Shown: positions 1 through 8,871 of the stretch, piece after piece
Position numbering within the stretch: the first letter of the stretch is position 1
Layout: every line of letters starts with the position of its first letter
Origin: Paractinoplanes maris
Lineage (GTDB): Bacteria; Actinomycetota; Actinomycetes; Mycobacteriales; Micromonosporaceae
Direction of reading: 5' to 3'
Length of the DNA stretch: 64,000 nt
Assembly (NCBI RefSeq): GCF_023544465.1
Contig: NZ_JALPVL010000009.1
Coordinates: 1-64,000 of the forward strand
Made by a program: the position numbers and the translations under genes
The notes under the pieces: model-generated
Database searches by the model: none
The model's input: only the letters and a program-made list of their open reading frames with translations
Told to the model about the DNA's origin: nothing

Positions 1-42
1 TGGTTCAGTCGACCGGTACTAATAGGCCGAGGGCTTAACCAC
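1..42 (+). rRNA. 23S rRNA, 3' end (partial)
   Basis: The first bases contain the universally conserved terminal block GGTACTAATAGGCCGAGGG of actinobacterial 23S rRNA. Only the last about 40 nt lie in the window and the exact mature 3' end is not defined by sequence alone. The 5S gene follows about 115 nt downstream, the normal 23S-5S order. Confidence 0.9.
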
Positions 43-156
43 CCTAAACATTGCGCTTGCGTCCACTGTGTGATTCACAGCAAACGAACAACCAGAAGCG
101 CCACCCCCGACAAGGGGCCGGCTGCTGATACTGGTTTGTTTGTTCCGCTGATTGCT

Positions 157-274
157 GTTTCGGTGGTCATAGCGGAGGGGAAACGCCCGGTCTCATTCCG
201 AACCCGGAAGCTAAGCCCTCCAGCGCCGATGGTACTGCACTCGTGAGGGTGTGGGAGAGTAGGACGCCGCCGGA
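157..274 (+). rRNA. rrf: 5S rRNA
   Basis: About 118 nt match the actinobacterial 5S consensus: it starts GTTTCGGTGGTCATAGCGG, has the CATTCCGAACCCGGAAGCTAAG core, and ends GGAGAGTAGGACGCCGCCGGA. The 5' and 3' ends pair as helix I. It closes the rRNA operon whose 23S end opens the window and is followed by a strong terminator. Confidence 0.95.
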
Positions 275-284
275 CTCAACGTGA

Positions 285-328
285 AGCCGAGGGCCGCCCC
301 TTAACGGGGTCGGCCCTCGGCTGCTTTT
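285..328 (+). terminator. rRNA operon terminator
   Basis: A perfect 12-bp stem (AGCCGAGGGCCG at 285-296 with CGGCCCTCGGCT at 311-322) is followed by GCTTTT. It sits 11 nt after the 5S gene, a standard intrinsic terminator. Confidence 0.9.
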
Positions 329-411
329 GTGTGTTCGTACCCGAGTAGCTTTGAATGTCGAGGCAAGCCCGCCATGTCGAGGAGGGCCGGCCGTATCGGA
401 AGGATTGATCC

Positions 412-3400
412 GTGACTACTGGACCCCAGGACGAGGGCGGCTCCGCCCCCCGCGATGACGAGGGCCGAGGCGGCCGCGGTCGCGAGGGCGACCGTGGCGG
501 ATTCCGGGGCGACCGGGGCGGTGACCGTGACCGCGGCGGCTCCTCCGGTGGCGACCGTGGCGGATTCCGAGGCGGCGACCGTGACCGAGGCGGGTTCCGG
601 GGCGGTGACCGCGACCGTGGGGGCTTCCGGGGCGGTGACCGTGGTGGATCCGCCGGCGGTGGTGACCGTGGCGGCTACCGCGGTGGTGACCGTGGCGGTT
701 CGACCGGCGGCGGCGACCGCGGGGGCTTCCGTGGTGGCGACCGTCCCCAGGGTGGCGGCTATTCCGGTGGCGGCGACCGTGGTGGTTTCCGCGGCGGCGA
801 CCGTGACCGTGGTGGCTACCAGGGTGGCGGCGGGGGATACCAGGGCGGCGGCGACCGTCGTGGCGTGACCGGCGGCGGCGACCGTGACCGGGGCGGCTAC
901 CGCGGCGACCGTCCCCAGGGCGGCGACCGTCCGCAGAGCGGCGGCTATCGCGGCGACCGTCCCCAGGGCGGCGACCGTCCGCAGAGCGGCGGCTACCGGG
1001 GCGACCGTCCTCAGAGTGGCGGTTTCCGGGGTGGTGACCGTCCCCAGGGTGGCGGCTATCGCGGCGATCGTCCGCAGACCGGTGGCTATCGCGGTGACCG
1101 TCCTCAGAGTGGTGGCTTCCGGGGTGGTGACCGCCCCCAGGGCGGTGGCTACCGCGGTGACCGTCCGCAGGGTGGCGGTTATCAGGACCGGGGGGATCGC
1201 CCTCAGGGTGGCTTCCGCGACCGTGAGCGTGGCGGCTTCCAGGACCGTGGCGACCGCCCCCAGGGCGGTGGCTACCGCGGTGACCGCCCCCAGAGCGGCG
1301 GCTTCCAGGACCGTGGTGATCGTCCGCAGGGTGGCGGCTTCCGTGACCGTGACCGTGGTGGGTTCCAGGACCGTGGCGACCGTCCCCAGGGTGGCGGCTT
1401 CCGCGACCGTGACCGTGGTGGGTTCCAGGACCGTGGCGACCGCCCCCAGGGCGGTGGCTACCGCGGTGACCGCCCTCAGAGCGGCGGCTTCCAGGACCGG
1501 GGGGACCGCCCTCAGGGTGGTGGCTTCCGTGACCGTGACCGTGGTGGGTTCCAGGACCGTGGCGACCGTCCCCAGGGTGGATACCGCGGTGGCTCGTCCG
1601 ACCGTGGACCGACCCGGGACGACCGCGGTGGTTTCCGGGGTGGTGACCGTCCCCAGGGCGGTGGCTACCGCGGTGACCGTCCGCAGGGTGGCGGCTATCA
1701 GGACCGGGGGGACCGCCCCCAGGGTGGCGGCTTCCGCGACCGTGAGCGGGGCGGCTACCAGGATCGTGGGCAGGGCCGGGACGACCGGGGTGGCTTCCGC
1801 GGTGGTGACCGTCCGCAGGGCGGCGACCGGGAGACCGGTGGCCCGCGCGGCAGCTTCCAGGGCGGCTCCGGTGGCTCGGGCGGTTACCGCGGTGACCGCG
1901 ACCGTGGCGGCTACCAGGATCGCGGTCAGGGCCGGGACGACCGGGGTGGCTTCCGCGGCGGCGACCGGCCGCAGGGTGACCGGCCGGGCAACCGCGGCGG
2001 CAGCGGCTACCGCGACCGTCCGCAGGGCGACCGTCCCCAGGGCGACCGTCCGCAAGGTGACCGTCCGTTCCGTGACCGCGACGACCGCGGCCCCCGCGAG
2101 GGTGGCTTCCGCGGCCGGGACGACCGTGCTCCCCGCGAGGGCGGCTACCGCGACCGTGAGGACCGGGCGCCCCGGGTGCGTGACGACCGGGAGAACCAGC
2201 ACCCGGCCAACGACGAGCGGCTGCGCGACGACCAGCAGTCCTTCGTGGCGCCGGACATCCCCGAGGACATCGAGGCGACCGATCTCGACAACGAGGTCCG
2301 GGCCGAGCTGATGTCGCTGGCCCGCGAGGTCGCCGACAAGGTCTCGCGGCACCTCGTGGCGGCCGGCCAGATCATCGACGAGGACGCCGAGCTGGCGCTG
2401 CAGCACGCGATCGCCGCGCGGCGGCTCGCGTCCCGCATCGCCGTGGTCCGTGAGGCCGTGGGCCTGGCCGCGTATGCGGCGGGGGACTGGACGACCGCGA
2501 TCGCCGAGCTGCGCACCTACCACCGGATGACCGGGCGGCAGACGCACCTGGCCGAGCTGGCCGACTGCGAGCGCGCGCTCGGCCGTCCCGAGCGGGCGAT
2601 CGACCTCTACCGTGGCGCCGACGTCGAGAAGATGGACAAGTCCGGGGCGATCGAGCTGCTGATCGTGGCGGCCGGTGCCCGGGGCGACCTCGGCCAGCAC
2701 GAGGCGGCCGTGTCGATGTTGCAGGTTCGCGAGCTCAACGCCGACGAGGACGCCGAGTGGGCCGCGCGCCTGCGGTACGCGTACGCCGACGCTCTTCTCG
2801 CCGCCGGCCGGCGCGAGGAGGCCCGGGAGTGGTTCACCCGCGCCGCCACGGCCGACGAGGACGGTCTCACCGATGCGGCCGAGCGCCTGCTCGAGCTCGA
2901 CGGGGTGACGCTCCAGGACGAGGACACCGAGCCCACCGAGGGTGACGTGCGCAGCGGCACGACCCCCGACGAGGAGGAGTCCGAGCGCGACGGGCGGGCG
3001 GCTCTCGACGGCGACGAGGATGAGGACGACTACGACGAGGACGACTACGACGAGGACGAGGAAGACGACGCGCCTGCCGCCCGGTCCGACGCCGACGACG
3101 AGGACGACCTCGACGACGACGACGAGCCGGCCGCGCTGAGCGACGCCGACGGGGACGACGGCGCGGCAGCGCGGTCCGACGCCGCCGACGACGACGAGGA
3201 CGACCTCGACGACGACGAGCCCGCCGCGCTGAGCGACGCCGCCGCCGACGACGACGACGAGCCGGCCGCGCTGGGCGACGCCGACAAGCCGGTCGCGCGG
3301 GTCGGCGCCGACCTCGAGGATGAGGACGACGAGCCGGTCGCCGCGGCGGACACCGACGTGAACACCGACCCGGTGGCCGTCGAGGATGTCGCGGAGGAGC

Positions 3401-3513
3401 TCGAGGCCGACGCGGAGGAGCTGGCGGACGAGAAGCGGGCGCAGTCCGGCGACGAGAAGCCGGCCGGCCAGGGCGACGAGTTCGTGAGCGAGCCGAAGCA
3501 GTCCCAGGAGTGA
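412..3513 (+). CDS. TPR-like protein with RGG-repeat N-terminus and acidic tail
   Basis: A 1033-aa protein occupying the position of the mycobacterial Rv1691 TPR protein. Residues 1 to about 610 are low complexity, built from repeats such as GGYRGDRPQ, GGFQDRGDRPQ and DRDRGGF, rich in Gly, Arg, Asp and Gln, resembling RGG boxes of RNA-binding proteins. Residues about 620-850 are helical with TPR-like repeats (AARRLASRIA, AAYAAGDWTTAIAELRTY, RAIDLYRG, YAYADALLAAGRREEAREWF). The remainder is very acidic (DEDDYDED runs). The GTG start is supported by GGAAGGA 7 nt upstream. The stop overlaps the next start (GTGA), so it is coupled to the HAD phosphatase gene. The family is conserved; RNA binding by the repeat tract is inference from composition. 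Confidence 0.85.
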   Translation: MTTGPQDEGGSAPRDDEGRGGRGREGDRGGFRGDRGGDRDRGGSSGGDRGGFRGGDRDRGGFRGGDRDRGGFRGGDRGGSAGGGDRGGYRGGDRGGSTGGGDRGGFRGGDRPQGGGYSGGGDRGGFRGGDRDRGGYQGGGGGYQGGGDRRGVTGGGDRDRGGYRGDRPQGGDRPQSGGYRGDRPQGGDRPQSGGYRGDRPQSGGFRGGDRPQGGGYRGDRPQTGGYRGDRPQSGGFRGGDRPQGGGYRGDRPQGGGYQDRGDRPQGGFRDRERGGFQDRGDRPQGGGYRGDRPQSGGFQDRGDRPQGGGFRDRDRGGFQDRGDRPQGGGFRDRDRGGFQDRGDRPQGGGYRGDRPQSGGFQDRGDRPQGGGFRDRDRGGFQDRGDRPQGGYRGGSSDRGPTRDDRGGFRGGDRPQGGGYRGDRPQGGGYQDRGDRPQGGGFRDRERGGYQDRGQGRDDRGGFRGGDRPQGGDRETGGPRGSFQGGSGGSGGYRGDRDRGGYQDRGQGRDDRGGFRGGDRPQGDRPGNRGGSGYRDRPQGDRPQGDRPQGDRPFRDRDDRGPREGGFRGRDDRAPREGGYRDREDRAPRVRDDRENQHPANDERLRDDQQSFVAPDIPEDIEATDLDNEVRAELMSLAREVADKVSRHLVAAGQIIDEDAELALQHAIAARRLASRIAVVREAVGLAAYAAGDWTTAIAELRTYHRMTGRQTHLAELADCERALGRPERAIDLYRGADVEKMDKSGAIELLIVAAGARGDLGQHEAAVSMLQVRELNADEDAEWAARLRYAYADALLAAGRREEAREWFTRAATADEDGLTDAAERLLELDGVTLQDEDTEPTEGDVRSGTTPDEEESERDGRAALDGDEDEDDYDEDDYDEDEEDDAPAARSDADDEDDLDDDDEPAALSDADGDDGAAARSDAADDDEDDLDDDEPAALSDAAADDDDEPAALGDADKPVARVGADLEDEDDEPVAAADTDVNTDPVAVEDVAEELEADAEELADEKRAQSGDEKPAGQGDEFVSEPKQSQE

Positions 3514-4514
3514 GCGGCGATCTGGTAGGCGGCTACGACCTGGTCATCTTCGACCTGGACGGCGTCGTCTACCTGATCGACAAGCCGATCCCCGGCGCGC
3601 CCGAGGCAATCGAGCAGTTGCGGCAGCGGAAGACGGCAGTGGCGTACGCGACCAACAACGCGTCCCGCCGTGCCGCCGCCGTCGCCGACCTGCTCACCGG
3701 CATGGGTGTGCCGGCGCAGCCGGCCGAGGTGCTCACCTCGGCCGGCGCCTCGGCCGCCGTGCTCGCCGAGAAGCTCCCCGCAGGCGCCCCGGTGCTGGTG
3801 GTCGGGGCCGACGCGCTGCGTGACGAGGTGTCCGAGGCCGGCCTGACCGTGGTCGAGTCGGCCGGGGACAAGCCGGCCGCGGTGGTGCAGGGCTTCGGCC
3901 CGGACGTCGGCTGGCAGGTCCTCAGCGAGGCGTCCCTCGCGATCCGGGCGGGTGCTTTGTGGGTGGCGACCAACACCGACCGCACCCTGCCCAGCCCGCG
4001 CGGCCCGTTGCCCGGCAACGGTTCGCTGGTCGCTGTGCTGCGGACCGCCCTCGACCGCGAACCCGACCTGGTGGTCGGCAAGCCCGAGCCGGCCCTGTTC
4101 ACCACCGCCGCGACGCAGGCGAAGGCCGAGCACCCGCTGGCCGTCGGCGACCGTCTCGACACCGACATCCAGGGCGCGGTCACGTCGGGCGTGGACAGCC
4201 TGCTGGTGCTGACCGGCGTCAGCAGTCCGGCCGACCTGCTGGCCGCCGAGGAGTCGCGCCGTCCCACGTACGTGTCGGCCGACCTCTCCGCCCTGTTCCG
4301 CCCGGCCGAGGAGGCGACCGTGCCCCTTCAGGCGGACCAGGCAGCCGGCTGGACCGTCACCCGCGAGGGTGACACCGCCACCCTCGACGGGGCCGGCGAC
4401 CCGGTCGTAGCTCTGCGTCTGCTGTGCGCCGTCACGTGGTCAGGCGTCGCCGTGCCGGCCCTCCGGCCGAACTCGGACGCCGCCCGCAAGCTGCTCGAGT
4501 CCTGGAACCTCTGA
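3510..4514 (+). CDS. HAD-superfamily IIA phosphatase
   Basis: A 334-aa NagD-like HAD-IIA hydrolase. Motif I is FDLDGVVYLID (D15, D17), the cap region follows, then GKPEPALF and motif IV GDRLDTDI. Its position matches mycobacterial Rv1692, characterised as a glycerol-3-phosphate phosphatase, so phospholipid-derived glycerol phosphate is a plausible substrate (inference from synteny). The GTG start overlaps the upstream stop by 4 bp. About 80 C-terminal residues (RPAEEATVPLQADQAAGWTV onward) form an extra domain typical of the actinobacterial version. Confidence 0.88.
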   Translation: MSGDLVGGYDLVIFDLDGVVYLIDKPIPGAPEAIEQLRQRKTAVAYATNNASRRAAAVADLLTGMGVPAQPAEVLTSAGASAAVLAEKLPAGAPVLVVGADALRDEVSEAGLTVVESAGDKPAAVVQGFGPDVGWQVLSEASLAIRAGALWVATNTDRTLPSPRGPLPGNGSLVAVLRTALDREPDLVVGKPEPALFTTAATQAKAEHPLAVGDRLDTDIQGAVTSGVDSLLVLTGVSSPADLLAAEESRRPTYVSADLSALFRPAEEATVPLQADQAAGWTVTREGDTATLDGAGDPVVALRLLCAVTWSGVAVPALRPNSDAARKLLESWNL

Positions 4515-4553
4515 CCACACCGCGCCGAGGATCCGGGCGGACGGACCCGCGCG

Positions 4554-4668
4554 TGGGCCGCGCCGGGCTGAGGTCTGAGTGTGGGCCGCACCGGGCTGAG
4601 GTCCGGGTCCGGGCCGCGCCGGGCTGGGGATTTCGGTGTGGACCGCACGGGGTTGAGGAGCCCGGTCG
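4554..4668 (+). repeat. Four imperfect ~28-bp tandem repeats
   Basis: Between the HAD gene and the flavin-reductase gene the motif GGGCCGCGCCGGGCTGAGG recurs about every 28 bp in four diverging copies (starting near 4554, 4582, 4610 and 4640). No conserved open frame covers them. The 213-bp gap 4515-4727 holds nothing else recognisable. Confidence 0.7.
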
Positions 4669-4727
4669 TGGACGCGACGTCCGAAAGCCGCCAGCATCCC
4701 ACCGGGGCGCCGGGCGAGCATGAGGGC

Positions 4728-5360
4728 ATGCATCTCGTACCGGGCCTCAAGGTCCTTTACTTCGGCACGCCCGTGGTTCTGATCAGCACGGTCAACGCCG
4801 ACGGCACCGCCAACCTGGCGCCGATGTCGTCGGCCTGGTGGCTGGGGCAGTCGGCGATGCTCGGGATGGGCGACCGCAGCCGGACGGCCGAGAACCTGCG
4901 GCGCGAGCGGGAATGTGTCCTCAACCTGCCGTCGTCCGGGCTTGTCGGGGCGGTCGACCGGATCGCCATGACCACGGGACGGCCCGATGTGCCGGCGGCC
5001 AAGGCCGAGCAGGGCTACCGGTACGTCGCCGACAAGTTCGCGCTCGGCGGCCTGAGCGCACAGACGTCCGATCTGGTGGCGCCGCCGCGCGTCGCCGAGT
5101 GCCTGATCCAGATGGAGTGCCGCGTCGTGCGGGCGCACGGCTTCACCGGTGATCTGCACGCCACGGCGTACGAGATCGAGGTCCTCCGCACGCACGTGGA
5201 CGACAGCCTGCTGATCCCGGGCACGGCCCACGTCGACCCGCTGCGGTGGGATCCGCTCATCATGAAGTTCACCGAGTTCTTCGGCGGCGGCGTCAACCTG
5301 CACCCGTCGCGGCTCGCCCAGGGCTGGCGGATGCCCGCCCTGGACCACACCGGACGCTGA
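4728..5360 (+). CDS. Flavin reductase-like (DIM6/NTAB family) protein
   Basis: 210 aa. The N-terminus (LKVLYFGTPVVLISTVNADGTANLAPMSSAWW) is the FMN-binding split-barrel signature of the flavin reductase-like domain, with NLAPMSSAWW contacting flavin in the family. The ATG at 4728 is preferred because upstream in-frame sequence is the repeat tract. It probably uses FMN or binds flavin; substrate unknown. It stands alone, converging on the SCP2-like gene. Confidence 0.8.
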   Translation: MHLVPGLKVLYFGTPVVLISTVNADGTANLAPMSSAWWLGQSAMLGMGDRSRTAENLRRERECVLNLPSSGLVGAVDRIAMTTGRPDVPAAKAEQGYRYVADKFALGGLSAQTSDLVAPPRVAECLIQMECRVVRAHGFTGDLHATAYEIEVLRTHVDDSLLIPGTAHVDPLRWDPLIMKFTEFFGGGVNLHPSRLAQGWRMPALDHTGR

Positions 5361-5370
5361 GTGGCCCGCG

Positions 5371-5706
5371 TCAGAGAAGCTTGCGCAGCTTCAGCAGGTC
5401 GAACGGGTTGGCCTTGACCTGGATCTGGCGGGCGGCGATGGCCCGGGTGACGTCGAGCCGGCCGCCGATCAGCGCGATCAGGTCGTCGCTGCTCGCGATC
5501 AGGGCGATCTTGGCCTTGGGGTCGTCGCCGTCGGCTATGTCGGTCAGCAGGCCGCCCACGAGCCGGCCGTGGAAGGCCGTCTCGAGATCGGTGACCCGGC
5601 ACGCCAGCGTGCGGTCGAAGTCGAGTCTGCCCCGCGTCTCCGCGTTGCGCTCGAGCCTCGCCGCCAGGTCGTGCAGTGCCTGCCGGCACTCGTCCACGGT
5701 GGCCAT
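5371..5706 (-). CDS. SCP2-like sterol carrier domain protein
   Basis: 111 aa, a single SCP2-like domain: TVDECRQALHDLAARL, then RTLACRVTDLETAFHGRLVGG and the typical C-terminus LDVTRAIAARQIQVKANPFDLLKLRKLL. Such small proteins bind hydrophobic ligands; some act in maleylpyruvate-isomerase-type or lipid contexts. The start at 5706 is chosen because of the AGGAAAGAGG Shine-Dalgarno just upstream; a longer in-frame start adds 13 residues without homology. It faces the preceding gene tail to tail. Confidence 0.8.
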   Translation of the reverse strand: MATVDECRQALHDLAARLERNAETRGRLDFDRTLACRVTDLETAFHGRLVGGLLTDIADGDDPKAKIALIASSDDLIALIGGRLDVTRAIAARQIQVKANPFDLLKLRKLL

Positions 5707-5813
5707 CGAACCTCTTTCCTCACGACACCGGTGCGCGTACGGCACCGTACCTCACGAAGTACTGCGAAGCGCCCGGTAGCGTGGCAACCCACGAGCCGTG
5801 AGAGGAGCGGAAC

Positions 5814-6737
5814 ATGCCGGACGCATGGCGGGCGTATCTGGAGATGGCGCTCGGATTGACCGAAGCACCGCGTAAGCGTGCCCAGAAGGTCGTGGGTGAC
5901 GTGGTGAACCGTGGCGGTGCCACGGCCACCCAGTTGCAGGGCCTGGTCGACGATCTGCTGTCGGCCGGCATGGCGAACCGTGAGGCGCTGACCAACATCG
6001 TCCGCTACGAGGTGGACAAGGCGCTCGGGGTGGTCGGCCTGGCCACCGCCGAGGAGGTCACTGAGCTGACCACCCGCGTCCGGGATCTGGAACGGCAGTT
6101 GCGGGACGCCGAGTCCCGGGCCGAGACCGGGGTGGCGGCCGACGCGCCCAGCGAGGGCACCGGTGGCACCCGGATCGACCGGCCGGCGCCGTTGCCGCGA
6201 CCGGCCAAGAAGGCCGTGGCGAAGAAGGCCGTTCCCAACGCGATGCCGTCGGCGGGCACCATCGGTTCCCAGCCGCCGGCCAACTCACCCCGCGAGACCC
6301 CGGCCACGAAGGCGGTCGCGAAGAAGGCGATGGCCAAGAAGGCTCCGGCCAAGGCCGTGCCGACGCCCGACGAGGTGATCCCGGCCGACCTGCGGTCGAC
6401 CGCGAAGATCGCCCCGGCCACGGCGGAGGCGGAGGCGCTGGGCGCAAGCCCGGCCAAGAAGACCGCGGCCAAGAGCACTCCGGCCAAGAGCACTCCGGCC
6501 AAGAACGCTCCGGCCAAGAAGACGGTTGCCAAGAAGGCCGCGCCGGGCACGGAGACACCGGCCAGGAAGGCCGCGCCGAGCACGGAGCCACCGGCCAAGA
6601 AGGCCGCGAAGAAGGCGACGGCCAAGAAGGCCACCCCGGCCGCACCGGCCGGCACCGCCGAGGCGCCCACCGCGGGCGTCCGGGACGCCGCCGCCGCCAC
6701 CGAGCTGCCCCCGGCGCAGCCGAGCCCGGAGGCGTGA
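5814..6737 (+). CDS. Phasin-like protein with Lys/Ala-rich histone H1-like tail
   Basis: 307 aa. Residues 1 to about 100 are helical (MALGLTEAPRKRAQKVVGDVVNRGGATATQLQGLVDDL, then LTTRVRDLERQL), resembling polyhydroxyalkanoate-granule/phasin-type proteins common in actinobacteria. Residues 120-290 repeat AKKA, VAKKA and PAKK, like bacterial histone H1-type DNA-binding tails. RBS GAGAGGAG precedes the ATG. It begins the run leading to tlyA. The function could be granule association, nucleoid binding, or both; neither is proven. Confidence 0.75.
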   Translation: MPDAWRAYLEMALGLTEAPRKRAQKVVGDVVNRGGATATQLQGLVDDLLSAGMANREALTNIVRYEVDKALGVVGLATAEEVTELTTRVRDLERQLRDAESRAETGVAADAPSEGTGGTRIDRPAPLPRPAKKAVAKKAVPNAMPSAGTIGSQPPANSPRETPATKAVAKKAMAKKAPAKAVPTPDEVIPADLRSTAKIAPATAEAEALGASPAKKTAAKSTPAKSTPAKNAPAKKTVAKKAAPGTETPARKAAPSTEPPAKKAAKKATAKKATPAAPAGTAEAPTAGVRDAAAATELPPAQPSPEA

Positions 6738-6741
6738 GCCG

Positions 6742-7110
6742 ATGACGTTCCCGAAGCCCGGCCCCCAGCCGGGCGGTTTCCGTCCGGGCCCCCAGCCCGG
6801 CGGTTTCCGCCCCGGCCCGCAGCCCGGCGGTTTCCGGCCCGGCCCGCCGCGCCCGTCGGTGCCGCCCACCGGCCCGGCCACCAGCCCGGCCACCGGCGGC
6901 CCGCAGGCCCCGGCCCAGGTCGCTGTCAACCTGCCGTCGGCGGTCGACGAGGCCACCGGTGAGATCGTGCGGGAGACCGGCCACCCGGCCGTCGACGCCG
7001 TGCTTAGCTCGCTGGAGAACGCGTCCCGGCTGGCGCCGTCCGAGCAGATCGCCGAGTACGAGGCGGCTCACCAGGTTCTCCAGGAGACCCTGGCGAGCAT
7101 CGACCGGTGA
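6742..7110 (+). CDS. Small conserved protein upstream of tlyA (Rv1693 position)
   Basis: 122 aa. The first 45 residues are a near-perfect repeat of PGPQPGGFR (four copies), then a Pro-rich linker. The last about 60 residues (DEATGEIVRETGHPAVDAVLSSLENASRLAPSEQIAEYEAAH) form a conserved helical domain found before tlyA in actinobacteria. It starts 4 nt after the upstream stop and overlaps tlyA by GTGA. Function unknown; location suggests a link to ribosome or NAD metabolism neighbours, not testable from sequence. Confidence 0.8.
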   Translation: MTFPKPGPQPGGFRPGPQPGGFRPGPQPGGFRPGPPRPSVPPTGPATSPATGGPQAPAQVAVNLPSAVDEATGEIVRETGHPAVDAVLSSLENASRLAPSEQIAEYEAAHQVLQETLASIDR

Positions 7111-7964
7111 AGCGGGCCCGGCTCGACGCCGAGCTGGTCCGCCGCAAGCTGGCCCGCTCCCGCGAGCAGGCCGCCCAGCTGGTCGAGGCCGGCCGCGTGC
7201 AGGTGCGCGGCACGGTGGCCCGCAAGGTGGCCGCGATGGTCGACCCGGCCGACCCGGTGCTGGTCACCGGGGAGGACCCGGCGACCGAGTACGTCTCGCG
7301 CGGCGGCCACAAGCTGGCCGGCGCGCTCGCCGCGTTCGGCCCGCGAGGGCTGGCCGTCGAGGGGCGTCGCTGCCTCGACGCCGGGGCTTCCACCGGCGGG
7401 TTCACCGACGTGCTGCTGCGCGCCGGCGCCCGGCAGGTGGTCGCCGTCGACGTCGGCTACGGCCAGCTGGCCTGGCCGATCCGCACCGACGAGCGGGTCG
7501 TGATCTTCGAGCGGACCAACGTCCGGGCGATCACGCCGGAGTCGATCGGCGGCCTCGTCGACCTGACTGTGGCCGATCTCTCGTTCATCTCGCTGCGGCT
7601 GGTCCTGCCCGCCCTGGCCGGCTGCACGGCGCCCGGCGGCGACCTCGCGCTCATGGTCAAACCCCAGTTCGAGGTGGGCAAGGACCGGGTGGGGGCGGGC
7701 GGCGTCGTACGGGATTGGCAGTTGCGCGCGGAAGCGGTGCTCGACGTGGCCGCGGCCGCCGCCGAGCTGGGTCTCGGCGTGGCCGGGGTGACCGCCAGCC
7801 CGCTGCCCGGGCCGAGCGGGAACGTCGAGTTCTTCGTCTGGTTCCGCCGCGACGCCCCACCCGCCGATCGAGCGGAGATCGAAGAAGTTGTCGCCGCCGG
7901 GCCCGGCGGCAAGGTAGCTTCTGCCGGGCCGGAGCAGACGGCCGCCCCCTTGGAGGACTCATGA
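7107..7964 (+). CDS. tlyA: TlyA rRNA 2'-O-methyltransferase
   Basis: 285 aa. An N-terminal S4 RNA-binding domain (RLDAELVRRKLARSREQAAQLVEAGRVQV) is followed by an FtsJ-type SAM methyltransferase domain with CLDAGASTGGFTDVLL (SAM loop), VDVGYGQLAW and the catalytic-region ADLSFISL and KPQFEVGK. In mycobacteria TlyA methylates 16S C1409 and 23S C1920, sensitising ribosomes to capreomycin. The length matches the family plus a short Ala/Glu-rich tail. It is coupled on both sides by 4-bp overlaps. Confidence 0.95.
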   Translation: MKRARLDAELVRRKLARSREQAAQLVEAGRVQVRGTVARKVAAMVDPADPVLVTGEDPATEYVSRGGHKLAGALAAFGPRGLAVEGRRCLDAGASTGGFTDVLLRAGARQVVAVDVGYGQLAWPIRTDERVVIFERTNVRAITPESIGGLVDLTVADLSFISLRLVLPALAGCTAPGGDLALMVKPQFEVGKDRVGAGGVVRDWQLRAEAVLDVAAAAAELGLGVAGVTASPLPGPSGNVEFFVWFRRDAPPADRAEIEEVVAAGPGGKVASAGPEQTAAPLEDS

Positions 7965-8857
7965 CCCGCTCGGCTCTGCTGGTCACCCACACCGGCCGGA
8001 GGCAGAGCACGCAGCATGCCCGGACGGTGGCTCAGGACCTGCTCGCGGCCGGTTTCGAGGTCCGGGTGATCGCCGAGGAGGTGGCCGATCTCGATCTGCC
8101 GCCCGAGGTGACCACGGTGGAGGGCGGTCCGACCCTGGCCGCGGCCGAGGGCGTCGAGATCGTGCTCGCGATGGGCGGTGACGGCACCTTCCTGCGCGCC
8201 GCCGAGCTGGCCCGCCCGGTCAAGGCACCGCTGCTCGGCATCAACCTGGGCAAGGTCGGTTTCCTGGCCGAGGCCGAGATCGACCACCTCGACCAAGCGG
8301 TCAAGGACGTGGTGGCCGGTGCCTACAAGGTGGACGAGCGCCTGACCCTGGACGTCCGGGCCGAGTACGGCGGCCGCGTGATCGCCGAGTCGTGGGCGCT
8401 CAACGAGGTGAGCGTCGAGAAGGGCCAGCGGGCCCAGATGCTCGAGCTGCTGGTCGACGTCGACGGCCGGCCGCTGGCCCGCTACGGCTGCGACGGTGTG
8501 GTGTGCGCGACGCCGACCGGTTCGACGGCGTACGCGTTCTCCGGTGGCGGCCCGGTGGTCTGGCCCGAGGTCGAGGCGCTGCTGCTGGTCCCGATCAGTG
8601 CCCACGCCCTGTTCAGCAAGCCGCTGGTGACCGCCCCGACGTCGACGTTCGCGCTCACCGTCGACCCCTACACCTCGTTCGCCGTGCTCTGCTGTGACGG
8701 GCGCCGCACCTGGGACCTTCCGCCGGGGGCCAAGGTGACCGTCGAGCGCGGTCAGCTTCCGGTACGCCTGGTCCGGCTGCAGCCCAGGCCATTCACCGAT
8801 GTGCTCGTGGCCAAGTTCGCCCTCCCGGTGGAGGGGTGGCGCGGCAATCGGCGGTGA
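7961..8857 (+). CDS. nadK: NAD kinase
   Basis: 298 aa. It phosphorylates NAD to NADP in the cytoplasm. The GGDGT motif (AMGGDGTFLRAAEL), GINLGKVGFLAE and the TPTGSTAYAFSGGGP motif are all present. The ATG at 7961 has TGGAGGA upstream and overlaps the tlyA stop (ATGA). A longer in-frame extension begins inside the preceding gene and is not supported. Synteny matches Rv1695. Confidence 0.96.
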   Translation: MTRSALLVTHTGRRQSTQHARTVAQDLLAAGFEVRVIAEEVADLDLPPEVTTVEGGPTLAAAEGVEIVLAMGGDGTFLRAAELARPVKAPLLGINLGKVGFLAEAEIDHLDQAVKDVVAGAYKVDERLTLDVRAEYGGRVIAESWALNEVSVEKGQRAQMLELLVDVDGRPLARYGCDGVVCATPTGSTAYAFSGGGPVVWPEVEALLLVPISAHALFSKPLVTAPTSTFALTVDPYTSFAVLCCDGRRTWDLPPGAKVTVERGQLPVRLVRLQPRPFTDVLVAKFALPVEGWRGNRR

Positions 8858-8871
8858 CGGCCGGTGGGCAA

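Noticed and set aside
301..2700. Long minus-strand open frame opposite the RGG-repeat gene
   Set aside because: Its Val/Ala/Thr-rich product is the mirror of a GC-biased repeat on the plus strand. It has no RBS or family, and the plus-strand gene has a good start and a conserved TPR domain.
6959..7960. N-terminal extension of the NAD kinase frame by about 330 codons
   Set aside because: The extension is an Arg-rich shadow of tlyA; ATG 7961 has an RBS and the family-typical N-terminus.
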